Assembly: GCA_946479285.1 (NCBI GenBank)
Contig: CAMLFH010000017.1
Location: 1-64,000, forward strand
Source of the DNA: an uncultured Flavobacteriales bacterium
GTDB lineage: Bacteria; Bacteroidota; Bacteroidia; Flavobacteriales; Crocinitomicaceae
Direction: 5' to 3'
Length of the DNA stretch: 64,000 nucleotides
In this document: one piece after another, positions 53,027 through 63,112 of the stretch
How the letters are laid out: each line of letters starts with the position of its first letter
Numbering within the stretch: the stretch's first letter is position 1
Notes under the pieces: model-generated
What the model was told of the DNA's origin: nothing
The model's database searches: none
The model's input: the letters and a program-made list of their open reading frames with translations, nothing else
Translations under genes and position numbers: made by a program

Positions 53027-55474
53027 TTACTCCCCGCCGACGTTCGGTAAATTCAGGCCTTCGGAATCATTCTTCTCCACTTTCCCGAAAGAATAAGCGA
53101 TTTTGAACCAGATGATCCGCGTATCCTGCTTTGAATAGTTGGTCATCTGAATATTTGGAAATGAAACCCTGCCAGTGGTTTGATCCGTATTAAAAATATC
53201 CTCAAACGCGATAGAAGTTTTGAGTTTCTTGTCGTAGAACTCCCTGCTGAGTGTCGCATCAAATGCCGAACGATTTCTTACGAATTCGTAAACCTGGTAA
53301 TTTCCTTTTCCGGTGATGTAATAGTCAAAATTCAGGCGGATCTTCCACGGTAAAATAAACTGTGAATACACTCCCAGGGTCCACATTCCTTTATTTCCGT
53401 TTACATAATTATAATCCGGGATGGTAGTCTTTGTGAATGAACTGTAGATATACAAAAACGACATCTTGTCCACGTCAACCGGCTCGTCCATAAATTTCAA
53501 CCCTTTTGTAAACAATACAAAGGGAACCGGAAGTGCCATGAAATAGTTGATCGCATTCACATTCTTGTAAGTACGGAACGTATTCACTGTCTGTAACGAA
53601 TTTGGTCCAGCAACCACTTCGTTCAAATTCAGGAATTGAGAATGAGTAAAATTGACGGAAAGCTGCGCATAATCGAAGAAAGTGATCTTGAACTGAGCAT
53701 TGTCGTAAAAATTGGGTCTCAACTGCGTGTTTCCACTCGAAGAACTGAATGCATCATAATACCCGGAATTATTCGGATCATACTGCGAAAAATTGGGAAT
53801 CCCAATCTTCCTGGAATAAGTACCGACTACATTCACCAAAGAATTCATGCGGTAAATAGCATTAAATGACGGAAAGAAATTGAAATAATTGTTTCTTGCC
53901 GTGCTGGTTACGTTAGAAGAACGTCTCAAGCTAAAGTTCTCAGCACGCAAACCTGCCCCGATGGTAACTTTCTTGCCCAGCTTCTTTTTCAAATCAATGT
54001 ACCCCGCCAGGTTGTCTTCCGTGTAATCAAAATCAATTTCTGATGAATAGATGCGGTTATCAAAAATATCCGAAGCGGCATTATTGAAATTGTAGGAACC
54101 GATATTGTCAACATGCATTAAACTGTATTTAACACCGGTATTCAGGTAAAATTTAATTTTCTCAAAAGGAATTTCTGCATCCGCTCGCAAATAAAACCGA
54201 TTGATGTTCATGTAATAATCCAGGATACTATAATCGTCCGTCGCCAATACGTGTTGAGAATTGCTTCGTTTCGACCTGTTCTGATAATTGGAATAAAATG
54301 CCGTAACATTCAACATGCGTTTTAAAGTATCGAATTCCTGTCTGAATTTGATCATTCCATCATTTCCCATTCCATAATTTCGGGAACTATAATCCGTACG
54401 TAAAGCAATTGAAGGAACTATTCCCGGACTTTCCGTCTCAGAACTTCCTTTGATCTTATTATCTCCGAAAGATCCATTGTAATTGAGGATCAAACTGGAA
54501 CGCCTGGAGAAATTCAGCGTCACCGAGGGTTTAAAATAATAATAATTGTTCCGGGTTTGTTCCTGTCGGTCAGAATTTAAACCAATTTCCGGGCTGAAAG
54601 AATTAAAGACTCGTGCCGATGTATCTCTGCTTGAACGTTCGTTATTTGAATATCCTGCCTGCATCTGCCAGCTCCATTTCGACTGTCGGCCGCTCAACAC
54701 CAACGAAGGTGAAATTTTCTGGTTCTGGTTCAAACCGTAATTCAGTGTCACCGTTCCTGAAAGCCATTTAGTTGGTTTACCGATGCTGTTAATATTGATG
54801 ACTGCTCCACTGACATTCGCATCAAAAGAAGCTCCCGGATTCGAAATAATTTCAATCGTTTCAACCGAACTTGCCGGTAAACTCTTCAATAAGTTCATCA
54901 AATCATCTGTAGACAAACTACTCGGAACATTTTCAAAATAAACCGTAGCCATTTGTCCGCCCACTGCAAATCCGCCCCCCGGATAAGGCATAATTCCCGG
55001 AACTTTTAGAATAGCGTCGTAAATACTGCTGATTGATAAAACCGGGTTGTCTTTTACCGTTAACGTGGTCTTATCCGCATCGATCTCAATAAATTTTCGT
55101 TGAATTCCAGTGATTGTAACCTCATCCAATTGTGAAACGGCTTCCTTCAAAGCCAATTCTCCAAGTTGGATTGTATCAGGAGAGTCCGTTTTGATTTCGA
55201 AACTTAGTAAAATTGGCTGATACAATTGTGTTTTGATGGTAAAGACATAAACTCCTCCCATTTTTGGAATTTCAATCAGCTGTTGACAATCTTTGAATGA
55301 TTTCTTTAGTAAAACGCTGTCTTTTCCTGCGATCTTTGTTGAAATGATAAGCTGTTTCGGTACATCTTCACAGGGAATGTCTTTTCCCAAAACAGAAAAC
55401 CGGATCCATTGCGATTGCCCGAACAAATTCGATGAAAGCACAATAAAGCAGATAAGACCAAATATTCGTGTCAT
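53027..55474 (-). CDS. TonB-dependent outer-membrane receptor-like barrel protein
   Basis: An 815-aa protein with signal peptide ending NLFGQ. An N-terminal carboxypeptidase-regulatory-like domain (about residues 25-115) is followed by a plug-like domain with 'LKVPGIMPYPGGGFAVGGQM' and SSVETIEIISNPGASFDANVSGAVINI. The large barrel belongs to the OMP_b-brl_3 kind. The 'E-I-I-S-N-P-G-A-S-F-D/A' phrase is typical of this Bacteroidota group. The usual TonB box is not visible. It may take up or sense a substrate; none can be named. It diverges from the sigma factor gene, but regulation of one by the other is not shown. Confidence 0.82.
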   Translation of the reverse strand: MTRIFGLICFIVLSSNLFGQSQWIRFSVLGKDIPCEDVPKQLIISTKIAGKDSVLLKKSFKDCQQLIEIPKMGGVYVFTIKTQLYQPILLSFEIKTDSPDTIQLGELALKEAVSQLDEVTITGIQRKFIEIDADKTTLTVKDNPVLSISSIYDAILKVPGIMPYPGGGFAVGGQMATVYFENVPSSLSTDDLMNLLKSLPASSVETIEIISNPGASFDANVSGAVININSIGKPTKWLSGTVTLNYGLNQNQKISPSLVLSGRQSKWSWQMQAGYSNNERSSRDTSARVFNSFSPEIGLNSDRQEQTRNNYYYFKPSVTLNFSRRSSLILNYNGSFGDNKIKGSSETESPGIVPSIALRTDYSSRNYGMGNDGMIKFRQEFDTLKRMLNVTAFYSNYQNRSKRSNSQHVLATDDYSILDYYMNINRFYLRADAEIPFEKIKFYLNTGVKYSLMHVDNIGSYNFNNAASDIFDNRIYSSEIDFDYTEDNLAGYIDLKKKLGKKVTIGAGLRAENFSLRRSSNVTSTARNNYFNFFPSFNAIYRMNSLVNVVGTYSRKIGIPNFSQYDPNNSGYYDAFSSSSGNTQLRPNFYDNAQFKITFFDYAQLSVNFTHSQFLNLNEVVAGPNSLQTVNTFRTYKNVNAINYFMALPVPFVLFTKGLKFMDEPVDVDKMSFLYIYSSFTKTTIPDYNYVNGNKGMWTLGVYSQFILPWKIRLNFDYYITGKGNYQVYEFVRNRSAFDATLSREFYDKKLKTSIAFEDIFNTDQTTGRVSFPNIQMTNYSKQDTRIIWFKIAYSFGKVEKNDSEGLNLPNVGGE

Positions 55475-55784
55475 GTAACGGGTTCAGTATTAAGCAAAAC
55501 AAAAATAAGATTAATAAACAGTCTTAACGGCTCTTTGTTACAGATAAACAAATAAAAGCAAGCCTATTGTTAATCTCACATTTTGAATTTTAAAAAACAT
55601 CAGTCTTCCCCCCCTGCATCGTTCCTTATCTCGTTTCTGTTGAAAAAGGCTAAAATGAAAAGCATGAACACACTTTCTTCTTGTTCCGGGAATCAATTCC
55701 AACCTTTCGTGAAAATTTCATTAGCTAACTAGTTTTATTGTTAAATAATTATTCATTCTTAACTGTTTAAATCTCCATTAAACC
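55475..55784. other. 310-base divergent gap between receptor and sigma factor genes
   Basis: No gene is seen. Minus-strand TATTTTTG (55507-55500) is a probable -7 element for the receptor. The side facing the sigma gene is AT-rich without a clear TAnnTTTG. Confidence 0.4.
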
Positions 55785-56339
55785 TTGTTCGAATTAAACG
55801 CTGATACCATTGCCGCAATAAAGAAAGGGGACCGAAAAGTCATCCTAGATTTATACCATCACACTTTCCAGGTGTTAATGGGAAATGCTGTACGGTATAC
55901 TAACGACCAGGAAAGCCAAATGCAAATAGTCAACAATGCTTTTATGAAAATCATTTCCGCTATCGATCAGTTCCATCCTGGCACAGCTTATTTTTCCTGG
56001 GCGAAACAAATTGTTAAACGGGAAATAATTGATGACTTCAGAAAAAACAAACGGCATAAAGAGCTATTCCAGTACACAAATAATTACCAGAATGATTCAT
56101 TAACCGATGAAACGGAAATTGACGGCACATTTGAAGCAGAAGGCCTGCAAAAAGCTTTAGACACCCTGCCTCCGGCTACCAAAATGGTTTTTAACTTATA
56201 TGCTGTTGATGATTATTCTACAAAAGAGATCATGGAAGAACTGCAGATCTCCTATGAAACGGTTAAATGGCATCTGAAAGAAGCACGAAAAAGGTTGAGA
56301 ACTCAAATTAGTACGAACCAAACAGGATTGAAGTTGTGA
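55785..56339 (+). CDS. ECF-type RNA polymerase sigma-70 factor
   Basis: A 184-aa protein. Region 2 contains NNAFMKIISAIDQFHPGTAYFSWAKQIVKREIIDDFRK, and region 4 has 'LPPATKMVFNLYAVDDYSTKEIMEELQISYETVKWHLKEARKRL'-like helices (about residues 122-170). Start: a stop codon lies two codons before the TTG at 55785, and the first in-frame ATG falls within region 2, so TTG is the likely start (MFELNADTIAAIKKGD). It overlaps the next gene by 4 bases (GTGA), the usual sign of a sigma/anti-sigma pair. Confidence 0.87.
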   Translation: MFELNADTIAAIKKGDRKVILDLYHHTFQVLMGNAVRYTNDQESQMQIVNNAFMKIISAIDQFHPGTAYFSWAKQIVKREIIDDFRKNKRHKELFQYTNNYQNDSLTDETEIDGTFEAEGLQKALDTLPPATKMVFNLYAVDDYSTKEIMEELQISYETVKWHLKEARKRLRTQISTNQTGLKL

Positions 56340-57751
56340 AAAAAGATAAAGTACATATCGACAAACTGTTCAGTGAAGTAATGAACCAAAGAGCATTTGA
56401 TGTTCCTGAATCGTTCATTGAAGATCTGAACATACGACTTGATGCGGAAGAAAAAAAGAAAAACCCTTTCTTTTGGTGGTTGGCAGCACTATTAGGAGGA
56501 ATCTGTTTACTCTTTACCGTCTTTCTTAGTATACAACCTTATTCTTTTCAAGGATCTAATTCCCCGCAATTGCCAGGATCCACATACATCCGAAAAGAAT
56601 CTTATCCGCTTCTTAGTTTGGAAATAAACTATGAAAAAACTATTCTTCACACAAATCTCTTTCAGACTACTAATCCGGATAAGCAAGTACTAATTAATCA
56701 AATTGTTAGTTTAACCGGAACAAAAAAACAAAGTTACCTAACACTGCCAGCTCACAAAGCCAATCAAAAGAAACCTGCCAAACATAAAAAAAGTGTCCGG
56801 TACGCTGATATTCAAAATGGTGAAGAACATGAAAAAATCGGGAATACATTCTTCGAAAGTACCACCAACCCTATTAAAGAAGTGGAAGTCCCATATTCTG
56901 AGGAACCCGATTCCATGGTGGTATCAGAGAAAAAAAAAGACACTGTTCTTTCTGTGATTTTTGTGGACAACACAGCTGATCAACCCGTCGTTTCAGCTAT
57001 TCCAAACGATAAAATAGAAAACGTACCTAATGCCAACTGGGAAAAGGAAATTCAACTTTTTGGGGGACTGGGAGCAAACTTTGTTAAGGATTCCCCTGTC
57101 AACAAAACATATCTCGAGAAGCTAGACGAAAATCAAGTTTCCATTCTGGCTGCTTCATTTGGAGTGAATGGAAATCTATCTTATAAAAAGTTCACTTTCG
57201 GTTTAGGATTTTCTTATTCGCAAACCGGGGAAAAAACTTCAGCGGATATCCAGAAATACCATTGGAAGGATTCCACCGTATCAGAACATATTATCGATAC
57301 GATTCTCGTTCTTGATACCCTGGGCAACTGGGTTCCTCAAATACATGATACAACGATTCATCACTCCTATCAATTCCAGGATTCGACCAGTGAAAGAACA
57401 TCCTTTAAAAACACCTATTCATGGATTTCTATCCCGCTCCACTTCGGATATCGGTTCGGTCTTGGAAAGTATGAAGTCATTCCACGGATCGGCGCGCAAT
57501 TCAACTTCGGAACTTCCCGGAACAAAGGACGCTTCCCAAATGAAAACTTCAATGGTGTCCTGGAATACCGGGCAGTTAAATTCAATATTTCTTATCTCAT
57601 TCAACTGGAAGTTCGGAGGAATTTCAACCGATGGCATGTTTTTATAAACCCTTACTTCAAATCCATGATTAATCCTGCAATATCCAACAACCTCATACGA
57701 AGGCAGTATGCTTCTTGGGGCATTCATTTCGGGGTTGGATTTAAGCTTTAA
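56336..57751 (+). CDS. Anti-sigma-like membrane protein with C-terminal outer-membrane-barrel-like domain
   Basis: A 471-aa protein starting with GTG overlapping the sigma factor stop (GTGA). A charged cytoplasmic part (residues 1-41) is followed by a membrane helix (FFWWLAALLGGICLLFTVFLS, about 43-63) and a long Ser/Thr/Lys-rich region. From about 240 the sequence is beta-barrel-like (IQLFGGLGANF, SYKKFTFGLGFSYSQTGEK, 'WISIPLHFGYRFGLGKYEV', 'VFINPYFKSMINP', ending 'YASWGIHFGVGFKL'). The N-terminal layout fits anti-sigma factors, but the tail resembles porin-family outer-membrane proteins. The joint function is not established; it may sense envelope state. Confidence 0.7.
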   Translation: MKKDKVHIDKLFSEVMNQRAFDVPESFIEDLNIRLDAEEKKKNPFFWWLAALLGGICLLFTVFLSIQPYSFQGSNSPQLPGSTYIRKESYPLLSLEINYEKTILHTNLFQTTNPDKQVLINQIVSLTGTKKQSYLTLPAHKANQKKPAKHKKSVRYADIQNGEEHEKIGNTFFESTTNPIKEVEVPYSEEPDSMVVSEKKKDTVLSVIFVDNTADQPVVSAIPNDKIENVPNANWEKEIQLFGGLGANFVKDSPVNKTYLEKLDENQVSILAASFGVNGNLSYKKFTFGLGFSYSQTGEKTSADIQKYHWKDSTVSEHIIDTILVLDTLGNWVPQIHDTTIHHSYQFQDSTSERTSFKNTYSWISIPLHFGYRFGLGKYEVIPRIGAQFNFGTSRNKGRFPNENFNGVLEYRAVKFNISYLIQLEVRRNFNRWHVFINPYFKSMINPAISNNLIRRQYASWGIHFGVGFKL

Positions 57752-57927
57752 ATCAGAAGGAAACAACGAAAATCAGATGACTTATTTTTTACCTGTCACA
57801 ATGAATTTATTGGACAGAATAGACTTCAATTGTCTGCGAATTTCGTGAAAACAATCTCCGTTTACCAATCAATTAGTTTGAGAAACTTAAAAAAATTAAT
57901 ACAAACATCTCTTATAAATCTGGCGTT

Positions 57928-58698
57928 ATGAATTACTTTAAAACAGAAATTACGAGTGAGCATATCATATCGGACAAACCGCTTCATGAACGTTTGTTGT
58001 TCCCTTACATTCAAATTGCCCCTCAATTGGCCGGGGACGTGATGGAGCTTGGCTGCGGCTGGGGGCGCGGAATTGAATGTTTTCAACTGGATCAGATCCG
58101 TTACACAGGCGTAGATAAAAACAAATCACTGATAAACGAACTGCAATCAAATTATCCTCTTTGCAATTTCCAGCAACTGACACTTCCGAACTTAAGTATC
58201 TTCGCAAGTAACTCTTTTGATCACATCATTGCTTTTCAAGTAATTGAGCACATTGAAAACGATGAATTATTCCTGAAGGAAATACACAGGGTTCTGAAGC
58301 CTGGCGGCAAACTTCATCTGAGTACCATTAACCGCAGATTTTCCATTTCACGAAACCCCTGGCATATTCGTGAATACGATGCCATCGGACTCACCGTATT
58401 ATTGAAAATGTTCTTTTGTAAAGTCGATATGAAAGGTGTTGAAGGAAACGAACTCGTTTGGAAATACCATTTCGAAAACCAAAAATCCGTTAAAAGTATT
58501 ATGCGTTTCGACGTCTTCAAATTGCAGTATAAACTGCCTGCTATGCTTTTGCGCATTCCTTATGAGCTGCTCAATCGCCTGAACAGGAAAAAATTAATGT
58601 GTTCACATGGAAAATTCAGGGATATTAGCTGGAAGCATTTCCATGTAAACGAGAATCCCGATTATGGCTTGGATCTATTTGTTAGCTGCATCAAATAA
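57928..58698 (+). CDS. Class I SAM-dependent methyltransferase
   Basis: A 256-aa protein. Motif I is VMELGCGWGRGIECF (about residues 38-52), acidic loop YTGVDKN, and motif II/III FDHIIAFQVIEHIENDELFLKEIHRVLKPGGKLHLST. This is the Methyltransf_11 (UbiE/BioC-like) type. The C-terminal 100 residues (Lys/Arg/Leu-rich) are not typical of UbiE. Substrate unknown. It stands alone before yifB. Confidence 0.82.
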   Translation: MNYFKTEITSEHIISDKPLHERLLFPYIQIAPQLAGDVMELGCGWGRGIECFQLDQIRYTGVDKNKSLINELQSNYPLCNFQQLTLPNLSIFASNSFDHIIAFQVIEHIENDELFLKEIHRVLKPGGKLHLSTINRRFSISRNPWHIREYDAIGLTVLLKMFFCKVDMKGVEGNELVWKYHFENQKSVKSIMRFDVFKLQYKLPAMLLRIPYELLNRLNRKKLMCSHGKFRDISWKHFHVNENPDYGLDLFVSCIK

Positions 58699-58797
58699 AA
58701 AATCTTATTTTATCGTCTAAAAAGGATTAAAAAATAATCTTTTTTACTTGTTTCAAATCAACTTTCTGCATAACTTAAAGTAAAAACGAAACAAGTT

Positions 58798-59853
58798 ATG
58801 CTGGTAAAAACATTTGGAAGTGCGGTTTTCGGGATCGACGCAACCACTATCACTATTGAGGTTAACATCGCTAACGGAGTCAATTTTATGCTCGTCGGCT
58901 TGCCGGATAAGGCGGTTCAGGAAAGTCATCAAAGGATCAAAGCTGCATTAAAGAACAACAACCTAAATTATCCGGGAAAAGAAATTACAGTAAACATGGC
59001 TCCGGCGGATATTCGAAAAGAAGGATCTATGTTTGATCTGGCAATCGGAATTGGCATTTTAGCAGCTTCCGAGCAAATTTCTTATACCAAACTGGAAGAT
59101 TATATCTTGTTGGGAGAATTATCCCTCGATGGAACGCTGCAAGTTATAAAAGGAGTTTTACCCATCGTGATGCAGGCCAAAAAAGACGGATTCAAAGGTA
59201 TTCTGCTTCCCAAACAAAACGAATCCGAAGCTGCAATTGTAGAAGGGATAGACGTTTATGGCATGGAAAATATGCAGGAAGTCATCGATTTCTTAAATGA
59301 TAACCGACCATTTATTCCGGCGAAATTCGATATTGAGGAGGAATTCCACCGTCAGCTCCATGAAAACGAAGTAGATTTCGAAGATGTCAAAGGTCAGAGC
59401 GCTATCAAGCGTGCTTTTGAAATTGCGGCAGCCGGCGGACATAACGTAATTTTGATCGGGCCGCCCGGAGCCGGGAAATCGATGCTTGCAAAAAGACTTC
59501 CTACGATTCTTCCACCGATGAGCATTGATGAATCTTTGGAAACCACTAAAATTCATTCTGTAGCAGGAAAGATTGGAAAAAACAACGGACTGATTACCCA
59601 GCGGCCATTCCGAAAACCTCATCACACCATTTCTGATGTGGCGTTGGTTGGCGGCGGATCTTACCCCCAACCGGGAGAAATTTCCCTTGCACACAATGGT
59701 GTTCTGTTCCTGGATGAACTTCCGGAATACAAACGGCAAGTTCTGGAAGTCATGCGGCAACCTTTGGAAGATCGCACTGTGACGGTATCACGAGCGCGTT
59801 TCTCCGTTGATTATCCTGCCGGATTTATGCTTGTGGCAGCGATGAATCCTTGA
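58798..59853 (+). pseudogene. YifB/ComM-type Mg-chelatase-like AAA ATPase, truncated by an insertion
   Basis: 351 codons remain of the usual about 510. The N-terminal Lon-protease-like S5 domain is intact ([25 protein letters not shown] block). Walker A is GPPGAGKS at residues 221-228 and Walker B is [11 protein letters not shown]. It then reaches [12 protein letters not shown] and stops with TGA at 59851-59853. Intact relatives continue with CPCGYY and about 150 more residues, including the sensor part. The break coincides with the end of a serine recombinase gene, so this is an insertion and the rest should lie beyond the right edge of the island. ComM acts in natural transformation; here it is probably inactive. 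Confidence 0.88.
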
Positions 59854-61312
59854 AGTTGCGTTGACTTGTTTGCAAAGATCCCGGAAGATAGGCTAGCGCA
59901 ACATCAATCGTATCCTGACCAACAGTAATGCGCTCCGTAACTGTCTCCGCAATAGCCCTCTTCTGAGCAAATTCCAAATCGTTCCATTCCGTATACAGCG
60001 ATTTTACTCCATTGACCACATAGTCACTCGAGTTCATCTGAATACGCATAAAATCTATTTCGCCTTCCAGTTCTGGAATACTTACATCAAGTTGAGACAC
60101 CTGCTCGTCCAAGGGTTTGTAGCGTTCAGTAAAATGATCTTTATTCAAACCGACAGAAAGTCTCAAATCCACAAGTTCATCCATCTTCTTTCTCAAAGCC
60201 TCACGTTGCTTCCGAACCGTATTTAGCAACTCTTCACGTTTCGCCAATTCCTGATGCATTTCTTCTAAGAATATTTCTGGTTTAATTCCTGAAATATAGT
60301 TACTTAGGTTATCCTGAAATACTGTATATAAGGCCTGTTGATTTATTGAGTTATGGCATTTACTACATTTGTAACGTCTTGACTTCTCACCAGGAACGTA
60401 CATTGGGGTTCCGCAGGAACATTTTACAATACCAGAAAGCAAATATTGAGATGTTCTTCCTTTAACAGATCTCCTTTTTTTCTGCTCGTCCAAGATAGCA
60501 TTACATTCCTGCCACAGTAGTTCATCGATAATGCTGGGGCAAGATAAGTGAACCCATTCTTCCTCTGGTTTCATCTTCCATTGCTTTCCTTCACCACTGC
60601 TTTTGGTATAATTTGCAATGCGGATTCCTTTTGCCGTCGTATCTCGCAGTAAACGATCTATAGTCGTATCAGAAAATTTGGAGCCGTTTCTTGTGCGATA
60701 ACCAAGGTCATTCAATCTGTCTGCCGTGGTCTTCTTTCGTCGACATTCGTTGAAGACTTCGTATATCAGTTTGCGCACAGGTGCTTCTTCCTCATCAATA
60801 ATTAATTGCTTGTTTTCCCACTTATAGCCAAAACTTGCCTGACCTCCCAATGGCTTGCCCATTTCCGCACGAATTGGTACAGATGCTGCAACACGGCTAG
60901 ATATCTCTTCGCGCTCCCATTGGGCCATCGCTGAGATAATGGTAAAGAACAGTCTGCCTGCAGGCGTGCTTGTATCAATTTGTTCAGCTAGTGAAATAAG
61001 ATGCGCCCCTTCTTTTTGAAATATCTCCGCAAATTCCAATAACTCCTTTGTATTTCTTGCAAGACGCGCCAATTTGGAGAATACGATACCCGAAATATGT
61101 CCACGCCTAATATCATTGAGCATCCGTTGTGTTTCTGGGTGTTCCATTACTGTTTTTCCAGAAATGGCATCAAGCCTATAAACCTCGACAACTTCCCAAT
61201 CCTTTGACTTAATATAATACCTTGCACGCTGCTCATGGTGTTCTGGACTTTCTTCCTTAACCTGAAAATCCGTGGATACTCTGATCCAAATACCAACTCT
61301 TGTTTGTTCCAT
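59825..61312 (-). CDS. Large serine recombinase (site-specific integrase)
   Basis: A 495-aa protein. The N-terminal resolvase domain has catalytic Ser13 in [10 protein letters not shown] and [13 protein letters not shown], then [32 protein letters not shown]. The recombinase domain follows ([29 protein letters not shown]). A zinc ribbon with CSCG and CSKCHN comes next, then a coiled coil (about residues 360-420) typical of large serine integrases. It is the first gene of the element, facing yifB. Its last codons (about 9) and TAA stop lie inside yifB DNA, so the C-terminus is set by the insertion site. Confidence 0.93.
   Translation of the reverse strand: MEQTRVGIWIRVSTDFQVKEESPEHHEQRARYYIKSKDWEVVEVYRLDAISGKTVMEHPETQRMLNDIRRGHISGIVFSKLARLARNTKELLEFAEIFQKEGAHLISLAEQIDTSTPAGRLFFTIISAMAQWEREEISSRVAASVPIRAEMGKPLGGQASFGYKWENKQLIIDEEEAPVRKLIYEVFNECRRKKTTADRLNDLGYRTRNGSKFSDTTIDRLLRDTTAKGIRIANYTKSSGEGKQWKMKPEEEWVHLSCPSIIDELLWQECNAILDEQKKRRSVKGRTSQYLLSGIVKCSCGTPMYVPGEKSRRYKCSKCHNSINQQALYTVFQDNLSNYISGIKPEIFLEEMHQELAKREELLNTVRKQREALRKKMDELVDLRLSVGLNKDHFTERYKPLDEQVSQLDVSIPELEGEIDFMRIQMNSSDYVVNGVKSLYTEWNDLEFAQKRAIAETVTERITVGQDTIDVALAYLPGSLQTSQRNFKDSSLPQA
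59840..59860. other. Left attachment junction (att) in yifB
   Basis: Host sequence encoding VAAMNP ends at about ATGAATCCTTG, where intact yifB would continue with Cys-Pro-Cys-Gly codons. Element sequence follows (AAGTTGCGTTGACTTG). The exact crossover bases cannot be fixed from one end. Confidence 0.65.
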
Positions 61313-61756
61313 CTTTGTACACTTTGATTTGCAGTACGGCTTTCTTACCGGACTGAGTCAACCATTTCGATAATTGATTTACAAGCGCTTAACTTGCTAA
61401 TAGCAATTACCTTAATTAAATACCGTATTGTGCCGTTTTGCTCCTTAATTGAATCTTTGTTGAATTTCAACAAATTAAGGCCGTAAAGATTTGCTATAGG
61501 ATGAGTCGGAGCTTGTTATGATAATGCACAACTAACTGACTGCTAGCAAAATGATATATCAAAGATAGCAAAAAGAAAGGAATAAACGAAATTACACCTA
61601 CTGTTAAATGCTACCCGATGCGAAGGAGGATCTATTTAAACATACCTTTTAGGAATTGAACGCTACGAATTAATACACCTTCACGAGAACATTACAACAA
61701 AAGATTTATATTTGAATATTAGGAGGATATATAGTAGGCTCTTAACTTAATAAACC
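61313..61756. other. 444-base non-coding gap in the island
   Basis: It holds divergent control regions for the recombinase and the DUF262 gene. A composite hairpin at 61443-61480 has TTTGTTGAA/TTCAACAAA (9 bp, one-base loop) inside CCTTAAT/ATTAAGG. A plus-strand TATATTTG at 61707-61714 is an exact -7 element for the DUF262 gene, without a clear TTG. AGGAGG occurs at about 61625-61630 and 61721-61726, but not at the usual distance to an ATG. No ORF of note. Confidence 0.5.
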
Positions 61757-63112
61757 ATGAAAATAAGCGCTACAATTTTTGAAACAGAAAGAGACTTTGA
61801 AGTTTTTGGCGAAACGGAAAGCAAGTGGGTCTGTTTTTTAGCTGACGATCCCGCGAATGTTGCTACAATAAGATTTAATTATGACGATGGTATAATTACA
61901 GATCTTCAGGTCCATGAAGATATAGATACGGAGCCTGGTATAATTCTTGAACGATTGTTAAATGAATTTCGTGAATTTCATGAAACCCAGCAAATGGGAT
62001 TTGATAGAGAGGAACAAGAAAGCAATAATATCCTTAAACCATATGATCCTGAAGACATAAGAGTTCGACCAGCGGTTTACTCAGCATTTCAAGTCAATAT
62101 GGATATCACGAAGGGGAGAATCGACCTTAATACAGATTTTCAAAGAAACTTTGTCTGGAGTGATGCGCAAAAATCATTGCTGATAGAATCGATGCTGTTG
62201 AAAATACCTTTGCCAGCATTTTATTTTGCAGAGGATAAAAAAGGACGACAACAGGTTATCGATGGTTTGCAGCGACTTACGGTAATTAGTCAATTTTTGA
62301 ACAATCAGTTTAAACTGAAAAAACTACAATATCTACATCATCTTGAAGGAAAGTATTTTTCCCCGGACCCTGAAAAGAGAATTAAGCCCGAACAGGCTTT
62401 AGAAGAGCCATATGATAGTCGTATAGAAGGCACACAGCTTAATGTCAATATTATTGAGGCGTCTTCACCACTGAGGGTGAAATACGATATTTTTTATCGG
62501 ATCAATACTGGCGGCAGGCCCCTCAATAGGCAAGAAATCCGAAACTGCTTTGCTACGGAAAAAATTAGAGCTCTGCTGAAACGAATGGCAAGTGACCAGC
62601 GATTTAAGTTGGCCACGGCTTTTAGCGTAAATGATACCAGAATGGATGCTCAAGAATTAGCTCTTCGTTTTTGCGGATTTTATTTTTATAGAGAACTATA
62701 TTCTGGCGAAATGAATGGGTTCTTGGACGAGGTTTTGGATAGGTTGAATGATGTGTCTGACCAGAAGTTGTTGGAAGTTGAAGCAAAATATTATGTTAGC
62801 CTTACAAATTCATATCATCTTTTCGGTGATTATGCATTCAGAAAAGTCCTGCCTGAACATCTCGAGCCTTTTGCAAGGAAGCAATTCTTAAATAAGGCTA
62901 TGTTTATGGCGTGGACTAGCATACTTTCCCATTATGAGCCAGGTTATATCGAAAGCTATCAATATATGACTGACTTCTTAGCGAGAGAGTTATCTGAAAA
63001 TATTGATTTGTTTAATGCACTTACCACTGGTACAACTGACCGTTATAAGGTCGATTTTGTATTTAACGAATTTGATTTACTGTTAAAATCTTATTTCAAA
63101 AGTCATGAATGA
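61757..63112 (+). CDS. DUF262 (GmrSD-N/ParB-like) protein
   Basis: A 451-aa protein. Residues 1-110 form a separate front part (MKISATIFETERDFEVFGE..., acidic) that I do not recognise. The DUF262 domain follows: FQVNMDITKGRIDLNTDFQRNFVWSDAQKSLLIESMLLKIPLP, then the ParB-like IDGLQR motif (Asp169, Arg173), YDIFYRINTGGRPLNRQEIRNCF, and a helical C-terminus. The C-terminal HNH-type DUF1524 domain found in full GmrSD restriction enzymes is absent. DUF262 proteins are NTP-dependent nucleases or sensors in anti-phage systems. The stop overlaps the ATPase start by 8 bases, so the two act together. Confidence 0.85.
   Translation: MKISATIFETERDFEVFGETESKWVCFLADDPANVATIRFNYDDGIITDLQVHEDIDTEPGIILERLLNEFREFHETQQMGFDREEQESNNILKPYDPEDIRVRPAVYSAFQVNMDITKGRIDLNTDFQRNFVWSDAQKSLLIESMLLKIPLPAFYFAEDKKGRQQVIDGLQRLTVISQFLNNQFKLKKLQYLHHLEGKYFSPDPEKRIKPEQALEEPYDSRIEGTQLNVNIIEASSPLRVKYDIFYRINTGGRPLNRQEIRNCFATEKIRALLKRMASDQRFKLATAFSVNDTRMDAQELALRFCGFYFYRELYSGEMNGFLDEVLDRLNDVSDQKLLEVEAKYYVSLTNSYHLFGDYAFRKVLPEHLEPFARKQFLNKAMFMAWTSILSHYEPGYIESYQYMTDFLARELSENIDLFNALTTGTTDRYKVDFVFNEFDLLLKSYFKSHE

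Noticed and set aside
59851..59853. TGA as the natural end of YifB
   Set aside because: The protein would lack about 150 residues including conserved motifs right after MNP, and the break coincides with a recombinase gene.
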